The notes under the pieces are model-generated. The model was given only the letters and a program-made list of their open reading frames with translations, was not told where the DNA came from and made no database searches. Of a stretch of 64,000 bases of DNA, positions 9,001-16,439 are shown one piece after another. The stretch covers positions 205,980 to 269,979 of the forward strand of contig JBFMFR010000004.1 in NCBI GenBank assembly GCA_040752025.1. Reading direction: 5' to 3'. The number at the start of each line of letters is the position of its first letter. Positions within the stretch are counted from its first letter, which is position 1. This stretch comes from JBFMFR01 sp040752025 (GTDB lineage Bacteria; Chloroflexota; Anaerolineae; Anaerolineales; UBA4823). Position numbers and translations under genes: made by a program.

Positions 9001-10231
9001 GCGGCCCTGGCGCTTGTGGGTGGACCGGGCGCAAGGCGCCAGGGCGAGCATGCGCCGGGAAGCCAGCGCTGCCGAAGGCCAGGCGGCGCTGAGAGTCGAT
9101 GTGCAGGCGGCAACGCCCGCCAATTATCACGTTGCGCTGTACCAGGCAGATCTGCCGGTGGCGGCAAGCGCCCAATATCAGCTTTCGTTTTGGGGCCGGG
9201 CGGCGGGCCCGCGCTTGCTCAGCAATATCGTTGTGCAGCAGGACGGCGGCGGCTGGATGGCTTACAGCCCTTATTTTTCAGCCATGCTCTCGGACCAGTG
9301 GCAATATTTCGAGTTTACCTTCGACGCCCTGGGATCTGACCCGGCGGCGGCTCTGCTGTTCGCCCTGGGGGATGCGGCCGGCGAAGTCTGGCTGGATGGC
9401 GTCTCGCTGGTCAGGATGTCAGATGGTATGCAGCTTATGAAGGATGGCGGTTTTGAAGAGGAATTGGGGGCTTTCGGCGATGAAGCGGCTCTCAAAACCG
9501 CTGCCTTCCTGTGGAATTCTCACACTATTGCCGATCTGCGCGCCCAGGCCGATTTCTACGCTCCTGGCCGCCCACTGGAGATCCAGGCCAGCGAGTGGAA
9601 CCTGTGGTACGATACCACGAACCTGGTGGAAGACCTGCGCATCTCCGAGACCCTGTTCGAGGCTGTGTTGGGGGCTGACATGCTGTGGGATATGATTGCT
9701 GAAGGCGTGGATGGGGCGCATATCTGGACACTGTGCGGCAGCCCCTGGCCCTCGCTCGACCCTTCTCCGGCCGCCCTCCTTTATGCCCAGTACTACATGC
9801 TGCAAATGAGCAGCCAGCAGGCCGGGCACTGGTTGTTGAAAAGCGCGGTCGCTGCGCCCACTTACGGCGCAGGCCCGCTGGATGGCTGGTATTTCTATAC
9901 CGAATATGTTGAAGAAGCGCCCGTGCTGGCTGTGTATGCTACCAGCAACCCGGCCGGCGATCAAGTCTCTCTGATCGTTACCAACAAAAGCTCCCAGCCC
10001 GAGCCGGCAACGATTTCTCTGCTGGGCTTTTTGCCGGACGGTGCAGCCGCCATCTGGCAACTGACCTCGTTGGACTGGAGCGATATGGGCCTGGCGCCCA
10101 GCGCCTCCATGATCGGCGGAATCACCGCGCCAGCCTTCGAGTACACCTTTCCGCCGCGCTCGCTCACGCGCATCCAGCTTAGCGGCGTGCTGGCTTATCC
10201 TTTGTTCTTGCCGCTGGTTGTCAAAGAATAA
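6068..10231 (+). CDS. Giant secreted glycosidase with two TIM-barrel catalytic modules
   Basis: 1387 aa from a GTG start that overlaps the response regulator by 17 bases. A signal peptide (IAGLFLVVLLSSLLLQFAPQARG) is followed by a GH113-like mannanase-type barrel (about 40-340) with a plausible acid/base Glu174 (CIGTELS) and nucleophile Glu265 (LFTEIGY). Then come a beta-sandwich (about 350-510), a CBM-like domain (about 518-670), an Ig-like segment (about 675-750) and a second barrel of arabinofuranosidase/GH39-like type with Glu897 (WELGNEV) and Glu1176 (QASEWNLW). A second copy of the CBM-like domain is inserted inside this barrel (about 978-1130). The C-terminal part is a beta domain ending in a hydrophobic LAYPLFLPLVVKE. 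Substrate is probably a plant-type polysaccharide; the linkage is inferred. Confidence 0.82.
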   Translation: MTSALRKIAGLFLVVLLSSLLLQFAPQARGQAARIGAPKQSGVTFGSWWPGQYASADGERALRNAAQSGAGWVALIVTQYQETIASVSIAAGPATPSDADLIYAINLAHELGLKVMLKPHVDLAGDPEHGRGAIGQGFHAAQWAAWFASYQVFIGHYAQLAQAHGVEQLCIGTELSAAESRASEWRAVAAAVRSQYNGALTYAAIGDGWDLTWWEALDYIGLNAYYPLTDENDPTLAELKAAWESRLPSLAALSQSWNRPILFTEIGYLNRDGANRAPWDWTISGTIDLQEQADAYQAVFESVYQQPWFAGLYWWLWLVDPADGGPCDSGFSPYDKPAEDVLRAWYGAPPRRGVLDGFQPDEARAVEVFGDSLAAGWQDVSLGVTVAPVSSPVHQGSRALAVTAPAWGSLSLHYPNLEISPYHWLEFYVRKTATNQPLRVYANDESDIELRYVSECHYTGGDTIPSDTWRRVRIPLSELVGNRQAIQRISIKNYSSQPGTFWIDAMRLVAADQPFEVNLISNGGFEIDLQDWHLLVDAASGAQASLERDTSAAGDGLASAKIAVTAASPANYHVALVQDNLAVLEGAHYTLSFQARASAPRLISNIAVQEGGGDWTAYSGYQQVTLTPVWRDYEITFISSGTDSQAWLTFCLGDVAGQVWIDQVRLVRSSPELRPGRVRLRTGDSQVFTFLRGAAPYQWASSNPAVGSLVPGSSGTASFQASAPGSTQISVTDAHGLAASAWVEVIQRSTISVEVGSRLLQVPEQAFGSNAEYYNAAWGQVLTDSTFVEAVQEMGVSGLRYPGGGEATYYDFSRGQGWLSWMPGSENQYNYNGVDTAHFLNFARDADIPHLMITANVFARGRPALEDWITPEVAASWVTYTNKTRGQYVAYWELGNEVNLNRPYNLLPLDAYVSKIHTWSTAMKAVDPTIKIGAVVDAPFRRELGEDWNGPLLQQAAGALDFLIIHPYANVTSYLNSERPWRLWVDRAQGARASMRREASAAEGQAALRVDVQAATPANYHVALYQADLPVAASAQYQLSFWGRAAGPRLLSNIVVQQDGGGWMAYSPYFSAMLSDQWQYFEFTFDALGSDPAAALLFALGDAAGEVWLDGVSLVRMSDGMQLMKDGGFEEELGAFGDEAALKTAAFLWNSHTIADLRAQADFYAPGRPLEIQASEWNLWYDTTNLVEDLRISETLFEAVLGADMLWDMIAEGVDGAHIWTLCGSPWPSLDPSPAALLYAQYYMLQMSSQQAGHWLLKSAVAAPTYGAGPLDGWYFYTEYVEEAPVLAVYATSNPAGDQVSLIVTNKSSQPEPATISLLGFLPDGAAAIWQLTSLDWSDMGLAPSASMIGGITAPAFEYTFPPRSLTRIQLSGVLAYPLFLPLVVKE

Positions 10232-10246
10232 TAAGAAGAGGCATAC

Positions 10247-11281
10247 CTACGCGCTAAGCTGCCGGTATTCGCGTGGAGTGATCCCCGACCATTTCTTGAA
10301 GGCTTTGCGGAAGACGCTTGGCTCGGAGAAGCCCAGCAGGTAGGTGATCTGCTCGACGGAGTAGTTCTCGCGCAGGTATTTCTGCGCCAGGCGCTGGCGG
10401 ATGTCTTTGAGCAGGTCGCTGAATACTACGCCTTCGTCTTCCAGGCGGTTTTGCAAGGTGCGCACGCTGACTGCCATCTCGCGGGCCACTTTTTCGATGG
10501 ATAGGGCCTCGTCATCCAGGCGCGCCAGGATGATTTTGGTCACCGCCTGGGTATATTCTTTCGGTCTGGCGTCTTTGTGTTCCACCTGATCCAGGAAATC
10601 CTGGGCGTATTTTTCGAAATGGGCCAGCAGGCTCGGGTTGGCCATCAAGATGGGTGTATGGAGGATGCCCATGTCCAGGGTCATCGAGTTGTGCTTCTGG
10701 CCGAAGCGCACCGGGCAGCAGAAAACGCGCTCGTATTCCGCCGTGGACGGCGGCTGCGGATAGGCGAAGGTCACCTCGAGCGGGCTGAGGTGCACGCCGG
10801 TGAGGGTGCGCATCATGCGCACGCTGCTGGAGAGCGTGGCTTCGAAGCAGTGCCGGGACATCTTCGGGGCGTGAGGCGGGGTGAAGAAAATCACGCGGAT
10901 GTTGTTGAGTTTCAGCTCTGCGCGGGCCTCGATGGTATTGCCGATGATGCGCGCATAGCGGGCCGATTTTTCGAAGGCTTTCCCCAGCGTCTTGCAGTTC
11001 ATCATCATGTAACCCAGAATCGACCAGCTTCCCGCTTCGGCGAACTCGCCCATGTGCAGGCCGAAATAGGGATCGTTGGTGTAGTGGGCGGCCTCGTCCT
11101 GGATGAGCAGGTAGGTCTGCGTTGGGATGTAGGCGTCCGGCGACCTGACCGATGCCGGGTCAATGCCTAGCGAGCGCAGGAAGGCGTCGATGTCCACGTT
11201 CAAAGAGTTGAGATACAGGAACATCTGCGACAGAACCGTGACAGACACTTCGACAGGGGCGGGCGAGTTTGCTTTTTTCAT
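10247..11281 (-). CDS. AraC-family transcriptional regulator
   Basis: 344 aa. The C-terminal 100 residues are a double helix-turn-helix of AraC type (KVAREMAVSVRTLQNRLEDEG, then YLLGFSEPSVFRKAFKKWSG and TPREYRQL). The N-terminal about 200 residues resemble the arabinose-binding-like ligand domain of OruR/ArgR-type regulators (FGLHMGEFAEAGSWSILGYMM). It runs divergently from the small reductase gene at 11422, with a dyad-containing promoter region between them, so control of that gene and of itself is likely. The ligand is unknown. It ends 15 bases from the convergent glycosidase gene. Confidence 0.9.
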   Translation of the reverse strand: MKKANSPAPVEVSVTVLSQMFLYLNSLNVDIDAFLRSLGIDPASVRSPDAYIPTQTYLLIQDEAAHYTNDPYFGLHMGEFAEAGSWSILGYMMMNCKTLGKAFEKSARYARIIGNTIEARAELKLNNIRVIFFTPPHAPKMSRHCFEATLSSSVRMMRTLTGVHLSPLEVTFAYPQPPSTAEYERVFCCPVRFGQKHNSMTLDMGILHTPILMANPSLLAHFEKYAQDFLDQVEHKDARPKEYTQAVTKIILARLDDEALSIEKVAREMAVSVRTLQNRLEDEGVVFSDLLKDIRQRLAQKYLRENYSVEQITYLLGFSEPSVFRKAFKKWSGITPREYRQLSA

Positions 11282-11344
11282 GCCGTTAATGATAACTTAT
11301 TTTCCTGCAAACGACTACAGATTATTTTAGGGAAATGGACTCTT

Positions 11345-11395
11345 TTGACTGAATTTGAGTTCAGTGATAAAATATATTCACTTAATTAGAACTCA
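11345..11395 (+). promoter_or_regulatory. Sigma70-like promoter with operator-like dyad
   Basis: TTGACT (11345-11350) and TAAAAT (11368-11373) are 17 bases apart, near the ideal bacterial promoter. The -10 box lies inside a dyad: TGAGTTC at 11356-11362 pairs with GAACTCA at 11389-11395, and inner AGTGA (11363-11367) pairs with TCACT (11379-11383). The dyad would let a regulator, plausibly the divergent AraC protein, block or tune transcription of the reductase gene. Confidence 0.6.
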
Positions 11396-11421
11396 GCGAA
11401 TAAAATACAAAGGCGGTGCTC

Positions 11422-11811
11422 ATGGCCGAAAACAAAATGATCAAGATCATGAACGCCATCATGTTCCCTCTGCTGCGTTCACGGCTGCATTTCCTGGCCA
11501 GCCACGGGTTGATGCTGATTACCGTGACTGGGCGCAAGACTGGCAAGCTATACACCACGCCAGTGGCATATCGTCGCGAAGGCGAGCGCCTGGTGTTCTT
11601 CTCGGGCCGGGGTCTGGCGTGGATCAAGAATCTGCAGGGCGGTGCGCCGGTGCGCCTGGTTTTGAAGGGCAAAGAAGTGCCGGCGTTTGCTAAGCCATGC
11701 CCTGGCGATCCAGATCACCAGCGCTTGCTACAATTGATGTATCCCAACATGGCGGCAGAGAAAGCCGCCGAGTTAGTATTGGTTGAAGTGATTTTGTCAG
11801 AACCTGCCTGA
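11422..11811 (+). CDS. F420H2-dependent quinone reductase / nitroreductase family protein
   Basis: 129 aa from ATG at 11422, with AAAGGCGG just upstream; a GTG six bases earlier is less well placed. The segment LMLITVTGRKTGKLYTTPV followed by RLVFFSGRG and WIKNL matches the split-beta-barrel deazaflavin-dependent oxidoreductase family (PF04075 type), which usually binds F420 or a flavin and reduces quinones or nitro compounds. The length is typical. The upstream promoter and dyad suggest single-gene regulation. F420 use in this organism cannot be shown from this window. Confidence 0.75.
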   Translation: MAENKMIKIMNAIMFPLLRSRLHFLASHGLMLITVTGRKTGKLYTTPVAYRREGERLVFFSGRGLAWIKNLQGGAPVRLVLKGKEVPAFAKPCPGDPDHQRLLQLMYPNMAAEKAAELVLVEVILSEPA

Positions 11812-11819
11812 GGCATACT

Positions 11820-12845
11820 TCATCGAGCGCTAACTCTAACCTTTTCCGGCGCACGGCGTGGCACACCCACAGGCGCTGGGGCGCGTTGTTCCAACACCTG
11901 GCTGCAAATCTGGGCGATGTTCTTCCCTGAAGCGCCGCCGTTTTGAGTGGGCGTCAGCTTGCCCAGCGTGTCCATATCGAAGTACGAATAACATTCTTTG
12001 CCCAGGGCTAGTCCCACGTAGATACAACTGGAGTATTGGGTGATCAAGGCCGCGCAGTTGGCGATCATGTGATCGGTGTTGCCTTCTGAGAATACCAAGG
12101 CCTCGGGCGCAACCGCGTGGATTTCGCGGGTAGCGCGCGCCACATTTTCGTTGGGGTGCAGTTTGAAGATCAGCGGCCGGCCCTGCGCTTTTTCGATGGC
12201 CCATTGCAGGAAAGTCTGGCGGTCATCCTGCTTGAAGGTTTCGCGGGCGTTGGAAGTGGCGACCAGGGCGTAATCCCGGTGGGGAAAATCGTTCTGGCAG
12301 TAGACTTGCACGTTGTCGAAATTCGGCAGGCCGGTGACGACCAGCTTGTTTGGATCGCATCCTTTGCGGATGAACAGATCGCGGTAGCCCGGCGAGGCCA
12401 CGCAGAAATACTGGTAGCTGCCGGATAAGCCCGCCGTTGAAGTGCCGGCCAGCCAGCGCGGCAGGTGCAGCGTTTTTACCAGGCTGTAGACCCAATCTTC
12501 CGGGTCGGTCATGCCTTCCTGGATCAAAATAAATGGTTTGTCGCGCAGCTTGCGCTGGACGATGATGTCGGAGGCGGTTACCACCAGGTCATACTCGTTC
12601 TGCTGGCCGGCATAATCCAGGCGTAATCTGTGTTCACGCAGATAGGCTTCGCTGCACTGGCGGATGCGGTCGCCGATGACGGTGAATTCCAGCCAGCCAA
12701 AGCGGCGAGCCATCTCCAGCAGGTCATCACAAAACGCCGGGGTGTAATAGCACTCGTATTTGTCGGCCAGATGCTGGCCTACAGCGTGCACGATCTTGGT
12801 CTGGTTGAGAGAGCCACCGATGAGCAGTACTTTTTTGCGTTCCAT
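11820..12845 (-). CDS. GT-B-fold glycosyltransferase / glycerophosphotransferase-like protein
   Basis: 341 aa. An N-terminal Rossmann start (KKVLLIGGSLNQTKIVHAVG), a middle VVTGLPNFDNV and a C-terminal half with RPLIFKLHPNENV and ALITQYSSCIYVGLALGKE resemble GT-B enzymes of the CDP-glycerol glycerophosphotransferase or UDP-GlcNAc 2-epimerase superfamily, where KLHP and the downstream Ser-rich loop contact the nucleotide. No membrane segment is seen. It stands alone between convergent and divergent neighbours. The donor and acceptor are unknown; a role in cell-surface glycan or phosphopolymer synthesis is inferred. Confidence 0.6.
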   Translation of the reverse strand: MERKKVLLIGGSLNQTKIVHAVGQHLADKYECYYTPAFCDDLLEMARRFGWLEFTVIGDRIRQCSEAYLREHRLRLDYAGQQNEYDLVVTASDIIVQRKLRDKPFILIQEGMTDPEDWVYSLVKTLHLPRWLAGTSTAGLSGSYQYFCVASPGYRDLFIRKGCDPNKLVVTGLPNFDNVQVYCQNDFPHRDYALVATSNARETFKQDDRQTFLQWAIEKAQGRPLIFKLHPNENVARATREIHAVAPEALVFSEGNTDHMIANCAALITQYSSCIYVGLALGKECYSYFDMDTLGKLTPTQNGGASGKNIAQICSQVLEQRAPAPVGVPRRAPEKVRVSAR

Positions 12846-13039
12846 ACCGAATAGTGTACCGGGAAAATTTTAATAAAGATTAAAATCTTTTTTAGCATTT
12901 TGTAATTGTGTTGTTAATGACACGTTGGGTATAGATTTGCGTTAAATGTCACAATTTTTGCAGGAAAAGTCATAGGCAATTCCGCCTGGTTGAATTATGA
13001 TTATGCTGACCGGAGGCGTGCTGCGAAAAGGAGCAAGAG

Positions 13040-13750
13040 ATGTCTGAAACAGAGCACAATCATTGGCAAGGTCTTTATAAAATCGGTGCAGTGATTGCCG
13101 TGATCCTGCTGGTGTATTCCCTGGTAACCATGCTTTTGATGGTCGCTGTGGGTGGGCAGCCCGGGACCGTCCAGGAGATTTTCGCCATGCTGCAAGGTAA
13201 CCGCCTGGTGGGCCTGCTCAGGTTGGACCTGCTCACCATGCTGGTGATGCCGCTGTATTACCTGCTCCTCTTGGCGCTTTATATGGCCTTGAAGAAAGCG
13301 CAGGCGCTCTACGCCAGCATCGCTGCCGTGCTCGGTTTTGCTGGCCTGACGCTTTTCCTCGCCTCCCCATCGGTCTTTTCCTGGCTGGCGTTGAGCGACC
13401 GGCATCTTACCGCTGCCAGCGAGGCGCAAAAGGCCCTGGTTCTGGCCGCCGGCGAGGCCATCCTGGCCGCGGATATCTGGCATGGCACAGGCGCATTCCT
13501 GGGTGGGGTGCTGCTCCAGGTGGCTACCACGCTGCTTTCGCTGGCCATGCTGCGCAGCAGTGCTTTTGGGAAATCCACGGCTATCGCGGGCATCGTGACG
13601 CACGGCCTGGATTTGGCCCATGTCCTGGTGGGCGTCTTGTTCTCCACTGGGGGCGTGATCTTGATGGCGATTGCCGGACCGCTCTACCTGCTTTGGTTCC
13701 CTTTGCTGGCGCGAGATTTCTGGCGACTGAGCAAAAAAGGAGATTTGTAA
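13040..13750 (+). CDS. DUF4386-like membrane protein, paralogue 1 of 6
   Basis: 236 aa with about six hydrophobic segments; AAAAGGAG precedes the ATG. It opens the 13040-22416 cluster. The family signature is a short N-terminal W-x-x-LY-x-I/L-G, a helix pair, and a loop near residue 124 reading TAASEAQKALVLAAGEA, followed by a helix ending SLAMLRSSAFGKSTAIAG. Compared with its paralogues, the first residue of the loop motif is His-Leu rather than Tyr-Ala. Function of such proteins is not known; a multi-pass membrane location is clear. Its TAA overlaps the ATG of the next gene by one base, implying translational coupling. Confidence 0.8.
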   Translation: MSETEHNHWQGLYKIGAVIAVILLVYSLVTMLLMVAVGGQPGTVQEIFAMLQGNRLVGLLRLDLLTMLVMPLYYLLLLALYMALKKAQALYASIAAVLGFAGLTLFLASPSVFSWLALSDRHLTAASEAQKALVLAAGEAILAADIWHGTGAFLGGVLLQVATTLLSLAMLRSSAFGKSTAIAGIVTHGLDLAHVLVGVLFSTGGVILMAIAGPLYLLWFPLLARDFWRLSKKGDL

Positions 13751-14250
13751 TGGGACCAGGTCATTTTGGAGTCGCACTGGCGGTCAAGCCGCTGGCGCCC
13801 AGGGCGCCGCTGTGGGCCTTGCTGGTCGCCAGCGAAGCGCTCGACCTGCTGTGTTTCGGGTTTGCAGCCGCGGGGATCGAAACTTTCGGCGTCACCCAGG
13901 CGGATGTTGCCCACGGCATCAGAATCGTCGAGCCCAGCTCGATCCCCTGGTCGCACGGGCTGTTCATGTCTGTCGTCTGGTCGGCGCTGGCTGCTTTGCT
14001 GGCTTACCTGCTCCTGCGCGACCGCCCCGCCAGCGCGGCGATTGGCTTGGTGGTTTTCAGCCATTGGGTGCTGGATTTCGTGGTGCACCTGCCTGACCTG
14101 CCGCTGCTCTTCGAAGGCTCGCCGAAGGTGGGCCTGGGCCTGTGGTCTAGCGGCCCGGGCCTGATTCTCAGCGGGGTATTGGAAGTGATACTGTTAGTTG
14201 GCGGGATAACGATCTACGCAATTGCGCGCAAGCGAGGAAGTTTGAAATGA
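13750..14250 (+). CDS. Small membrane protein with HW-LD-H-PD motif
   Basis: 166 aa, starting in the TAATG overlap with paralogue 1. It has about four hydrophobic helices and begins GPGHFGVALAVKPLAP. The pattern SHWVLDFVVHLPDLPLL recalls the His/Asp clusters of YdjM/DUF457-type membrane 'metal-dependent hydrolases', but the resemblance is partial. The ATGA overlap with the following gene shows tight operon packing. Function is not known. Confidence 0.7.
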   Translation: MGPGHFGVALAVKPLAPRAPLWALLVASEALDLLCFGFAAAGIETFGVTQADVAHGIRIVEPSSIPWSHGLFMSVVWSALAALLAYLLLRDRPASAAIGLVVFSHWVLDFVVHLPDLPLLFEGSPKVGLGLWSSGPGLILSGVLEVILLVGGITIYAIARKRGSLK

Positions 14251-14972
14251 CACACACCTATCCTGACCCGCAGCACTCGGACTGGAAGACGCTGTACCGC
14301 CTGGGCGGTGTAGCGCCGCTGCTGACCATCGTTTTCTATCTGAGTGAATTCCTGCTCATTTCCTGGGATAAATTCCCCGCTTCGACCGAAGCCTGGTACG
14401 CCCTGTTTCAAAGCAACCGGCTCCTGGGGCTGTTCTACCTCAACGCTCTGGATATCATCTCCATCGCCCTGTTGGGGGTGATGTTCCTGGCCATCTACCG
14501 GGCGATCCACCGCCTCAATCCTTCCTGGATGTCGGTGGCGGCCTTCTTCGGCTTATTGGGCGTGGGCGTTTTCATCGTGCCGCGGGTGGCCATGCTCTCC
14601 ATGCTCACGCTGAGCGACCAGTACGCGGCTGCCGCCAGCCAGGCGCAGCGCGCCAGCCTGCTGGCGGCCGGGGACGCCCTGGGCTCGCTGGGAACCGCCA
14701 CGCCTCAAACGGTTGGTTTCCTGTTCATGGCGGTTGCCGTCCTGATCATCTCGATCGTCATGCTGCGCGGGCCTGTCTTCGGCAAAATCAACGCCTGGGC
14801 CGGCATGCTGGCCAGCGCGCTGACCATCGTTGACCACCTCAGCCTGTACCTCGCCCCGGCGCTTGCCATGCCCCTGATGGTCTCGAGCGGCATATTCTGG
14901 CTGGGCTGGTGGTCGCTGACTGGCCTGGGCCTGCTGCGGCTGGCGCGTCTCGAACCCAGGCCGCTTTCCTGA
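14247..14972 (+). CDS. DUF4386-like membrane protein, paralogue 2 of 6
   Basis: 241 aa, beginning in an ATGA overlap with the preceding gene. About six hydrophobic segments. The family loop near residue 126 reads YAAAASQAQRASLLAAGDA, with Gln in place of the usual Glu, and the helix after it carries the conserved SIVMLRGPVFGK. The opening DWKTLYRLGGVAPLL is the same N-terminal signature as in its paralogues. 28 bases separate it from paralogue 3, with GAAAGGAACG as a weak ribosome site there. Confidence 0.8.
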   Translation: MTHTYPDPQHSDWKTLYRLGGVAPLLTIVFYLSEFLLISWDKFPASTEAWYALFQSNRLLGLFYLNALDIISIALLGVMFLAIYRAIHRLNPSWMSVAAFFGLLGVGVFIVPRVAMLSMLTLSDQYAAAASQAQRASLLAAGDALGSLGTATPQTVGFLFMAVAVLIISIVMLRGPVFGKINAWAGMLASALTIVDHLSLYLAPALAMPLMVSSGIFWLGWWSLTGLGLLRLARLEPRPLS

Positions 14973-15000
14973 CCGGCTAGAACGTAGAAAGGAACGACTC

Positions 15001-15717
15001 ATGCACACTGCCAACTCGAGCTGGAAGCCGCTTTACCAGATTGGCGCCATCGCCGCCCTGCTGGCTGCCTATGGGTTCCGCCGCAGCATCAGCGCCGAAT
15101 TATCGCTCTTCAATGGCTGCGGTTTGTTCGCCATGCCTCCGGCCATGCCGGCGACAGCCGCCGAGTGGTTCGCCCTGTTCCAGAGCGACGGGCTGCTCGG
15201 CCTGGCTTTGCTAGACTTCTTCGACCTGGTCGAGTATGCCCTGGTGGGGCTGATGTTTACGGCCATCTACGTTGCTTTGGAGCGCACCCGGCGCAGCGCG
15301 GCCCTGCTGGCGCTGCTTTTTGGATTGACCGGCATCACGGTGGCTTTTGCCTCGAATCGTGCCTTTGGCATGCTTTCTCTGAGCCAGCAGTACGCCGCGG
15401 CAACGACAGAGGCTCGGCGCGCTGCGCTGCTCTCGGCTGGCGAGGCGCTGTTGGGGAGCGGATACAACACCGGGTGGTTTGTGGGCCTGTTCCTGGTGCT
15501 GCTGGCCGGCATGATCTTTTCTATCCTGATGCTGCGCAGCCCGGTTTTTGGCAAGACCACTGCCTGGATGGGGATTTTGGCGAGCGGGTTTGGGATGCTG
15601 CTTTTCCCCACTTTCATCCTTGCGCCGACCTTGCTCTGGATCGGCCCAAGCCTGTCTGCACCTTTCCGCTTGATCTGGTATACCCTGATTGCTATCAAAT
15701 TACTGAGGAACCAATGA
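15001..15717 (+). CDS. DUF4386-like membrane protein, paralogue 3 of 6
   Basis: 238 aa. It starts SWKPLYQIGAIAALLA and shows the loop YAAATTEARRAALLSAGEA near residue 131, followed by SILMLRSPVFGKTTAWMG. The first extracellular-type loop contains two Cys-like positions (NGCGLF) not seen in the other copies. The C-terminal tail is short (AIKLLRNQ). Its TGA overlaps the ATG of a 35-codon gene, so translation is likely coupled. Confidence 0.8.
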   Translation: MHTANSSWKPLYQIGAIAALLAAYGFRRSISAELSLFNGCGLFAMPPAMPATAAEWFALFQSDGLLGLALLDFFDLVEYALVGLMFTAIYVALERTRRSAALLALLFGLTGITVAFASNRAFGMLSLSQQYAAATTEARRAALLSAGEALLGSGYNTGWFVGLFLVLLAGMIFSILMLRSPVFGKTTAWMGILASGFGMLLFPTFILAPTLLWIGPSLSAPFRLIWYTLIAIKLLRNQ

Positions 15718-15821
15718 TATGCACACGGATATGGATCGCGGGCGTTGTGATTGCCATCGTGATCGTTATTTTGGCCTGGAAGTATCCTCTTCATAGAGAA
15801 GCTGCTGGAGGTGAAAAATGA
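15714..15821 (+). CDS. Tiny single-pass membrane protein (35 aa)
   Basis: A 35-codon gene bounded on both sides by four-base ATGA overlaps (15714-15717 and 15818-15821). The product has a short N-terminus with one Cys and one Arg, one hydrophobic helix (IWIAGVVIAIVIVILAW) and a charged tail (KYPLHREAAGGEK). The tail also encodes the GGAGGTGA ribosome site for the next gene. Both the membrane helix and the double coupling argue for a real gene rather than a spacer, although the need to supply the downstream ribosome site is an alternative reason for its presence. Confidence 0.6.
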   Translation: MICTRIWIAGVVIAIVIVILAWKYPLHREAAGGEK

Positions 15822-16438
15822 GGAAAGCAACGAAAACCGTCGCAGTATGGCTCGGTTTCATTGCCGGGCTCGCCGGGATGGGACATGGCTATTATGAAAC
15901 CTTGCAGGGCAATATCCGCCCCACCAGCCTGGCCTTTCCTTCAATCGGGCCGCCCTGTGTGGCGGAACAGGTTTGGAATGGCTGCGAACCGGCCATGAGC
16001 ATCCTGCCCAATTTCCTCGTGACAGGCATCCTGGCGATCTTGATTGGTCTGGTGGTCATGGTCTGGGCGCTGGCTTTTGTTCAGCGCAAACATGGCGGCC
16101 TGACCCTGATCCTGCTCTCGGTGGTCCTGCTGCTGTTTGGCGGCGGGTTTTTCCCACCCCTGATTGGCATTGTCGGCGGCCTGGCAGGTACGCAGATCAA
16201 CAAACCGCTGCCCGCAAAAAAAGCCAGTTGGCTGCTGCGCCTGGCTGCCAGGCTGTGGCCCTGGCCGTTAGTGATTTTCGTGGTCTGGGTCCTGGGGCAG
16301 GTGCCGGTGGGCTACTTCTTCAATACATTCATGCAAAGCATCATGATCTTCGGCGTGTCCTTGATCCTGGCGATGCTGCCCATATCCGTGTACAGCGCCT
16401 ACGCCCACGATGTTGACGTGGCCGCGAAAGGAGCCTGA
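15818..16438 (+). CDS. Membrane protein of a second paralogous family (copy A)
   Basis: 206 aa, five or so hydrophobic helices. It shares a long pattern with the protein at 25356: G-x-G/E-HG-x-x-ETLQG near residue 20-30, an IGP, then ILPNFLVTGILAIL and VVMVWALAFVQRKHGG, and a GGGF/TQIN section. This copy has a Cys pair in the loop (PPCVAEQVWNGCEP) that the other lacks. Function unknown. It sits in the middle of the cluster, one base before paralogue 4, and GCGAAAGGAG at its end is the ribosome site of that gene. Confidence 0.75.
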   Translation: MRKATKTVAVWLGFIAGLAGMGHGYYETLQGNIRPTSLAFPSIGPPCVAEQVWNGCEPAMSILPNFLVTGILAILIGLVVMVWALAFVQRKHGGLTLILLSVVLLLFGGGFFPPLIGIVGGLAGTQINKPLPAKKASWLLRLAARLWPWPLVIFVVWVLGQVPVGYFFNTFMQSIMIFGVSLILAMLPISVYSAYAHDVDVAAKGA

Positions 16439-16439
16439 A

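Noticed and set aside
12875..12890. AAAGATT-AA-AATCTTT hairpin as terminator
   Set aside because: It lies upstream of both divergent genes (11820 minus, 13040 plus), where a terminator has no evident role, and it is AT-only and weak.
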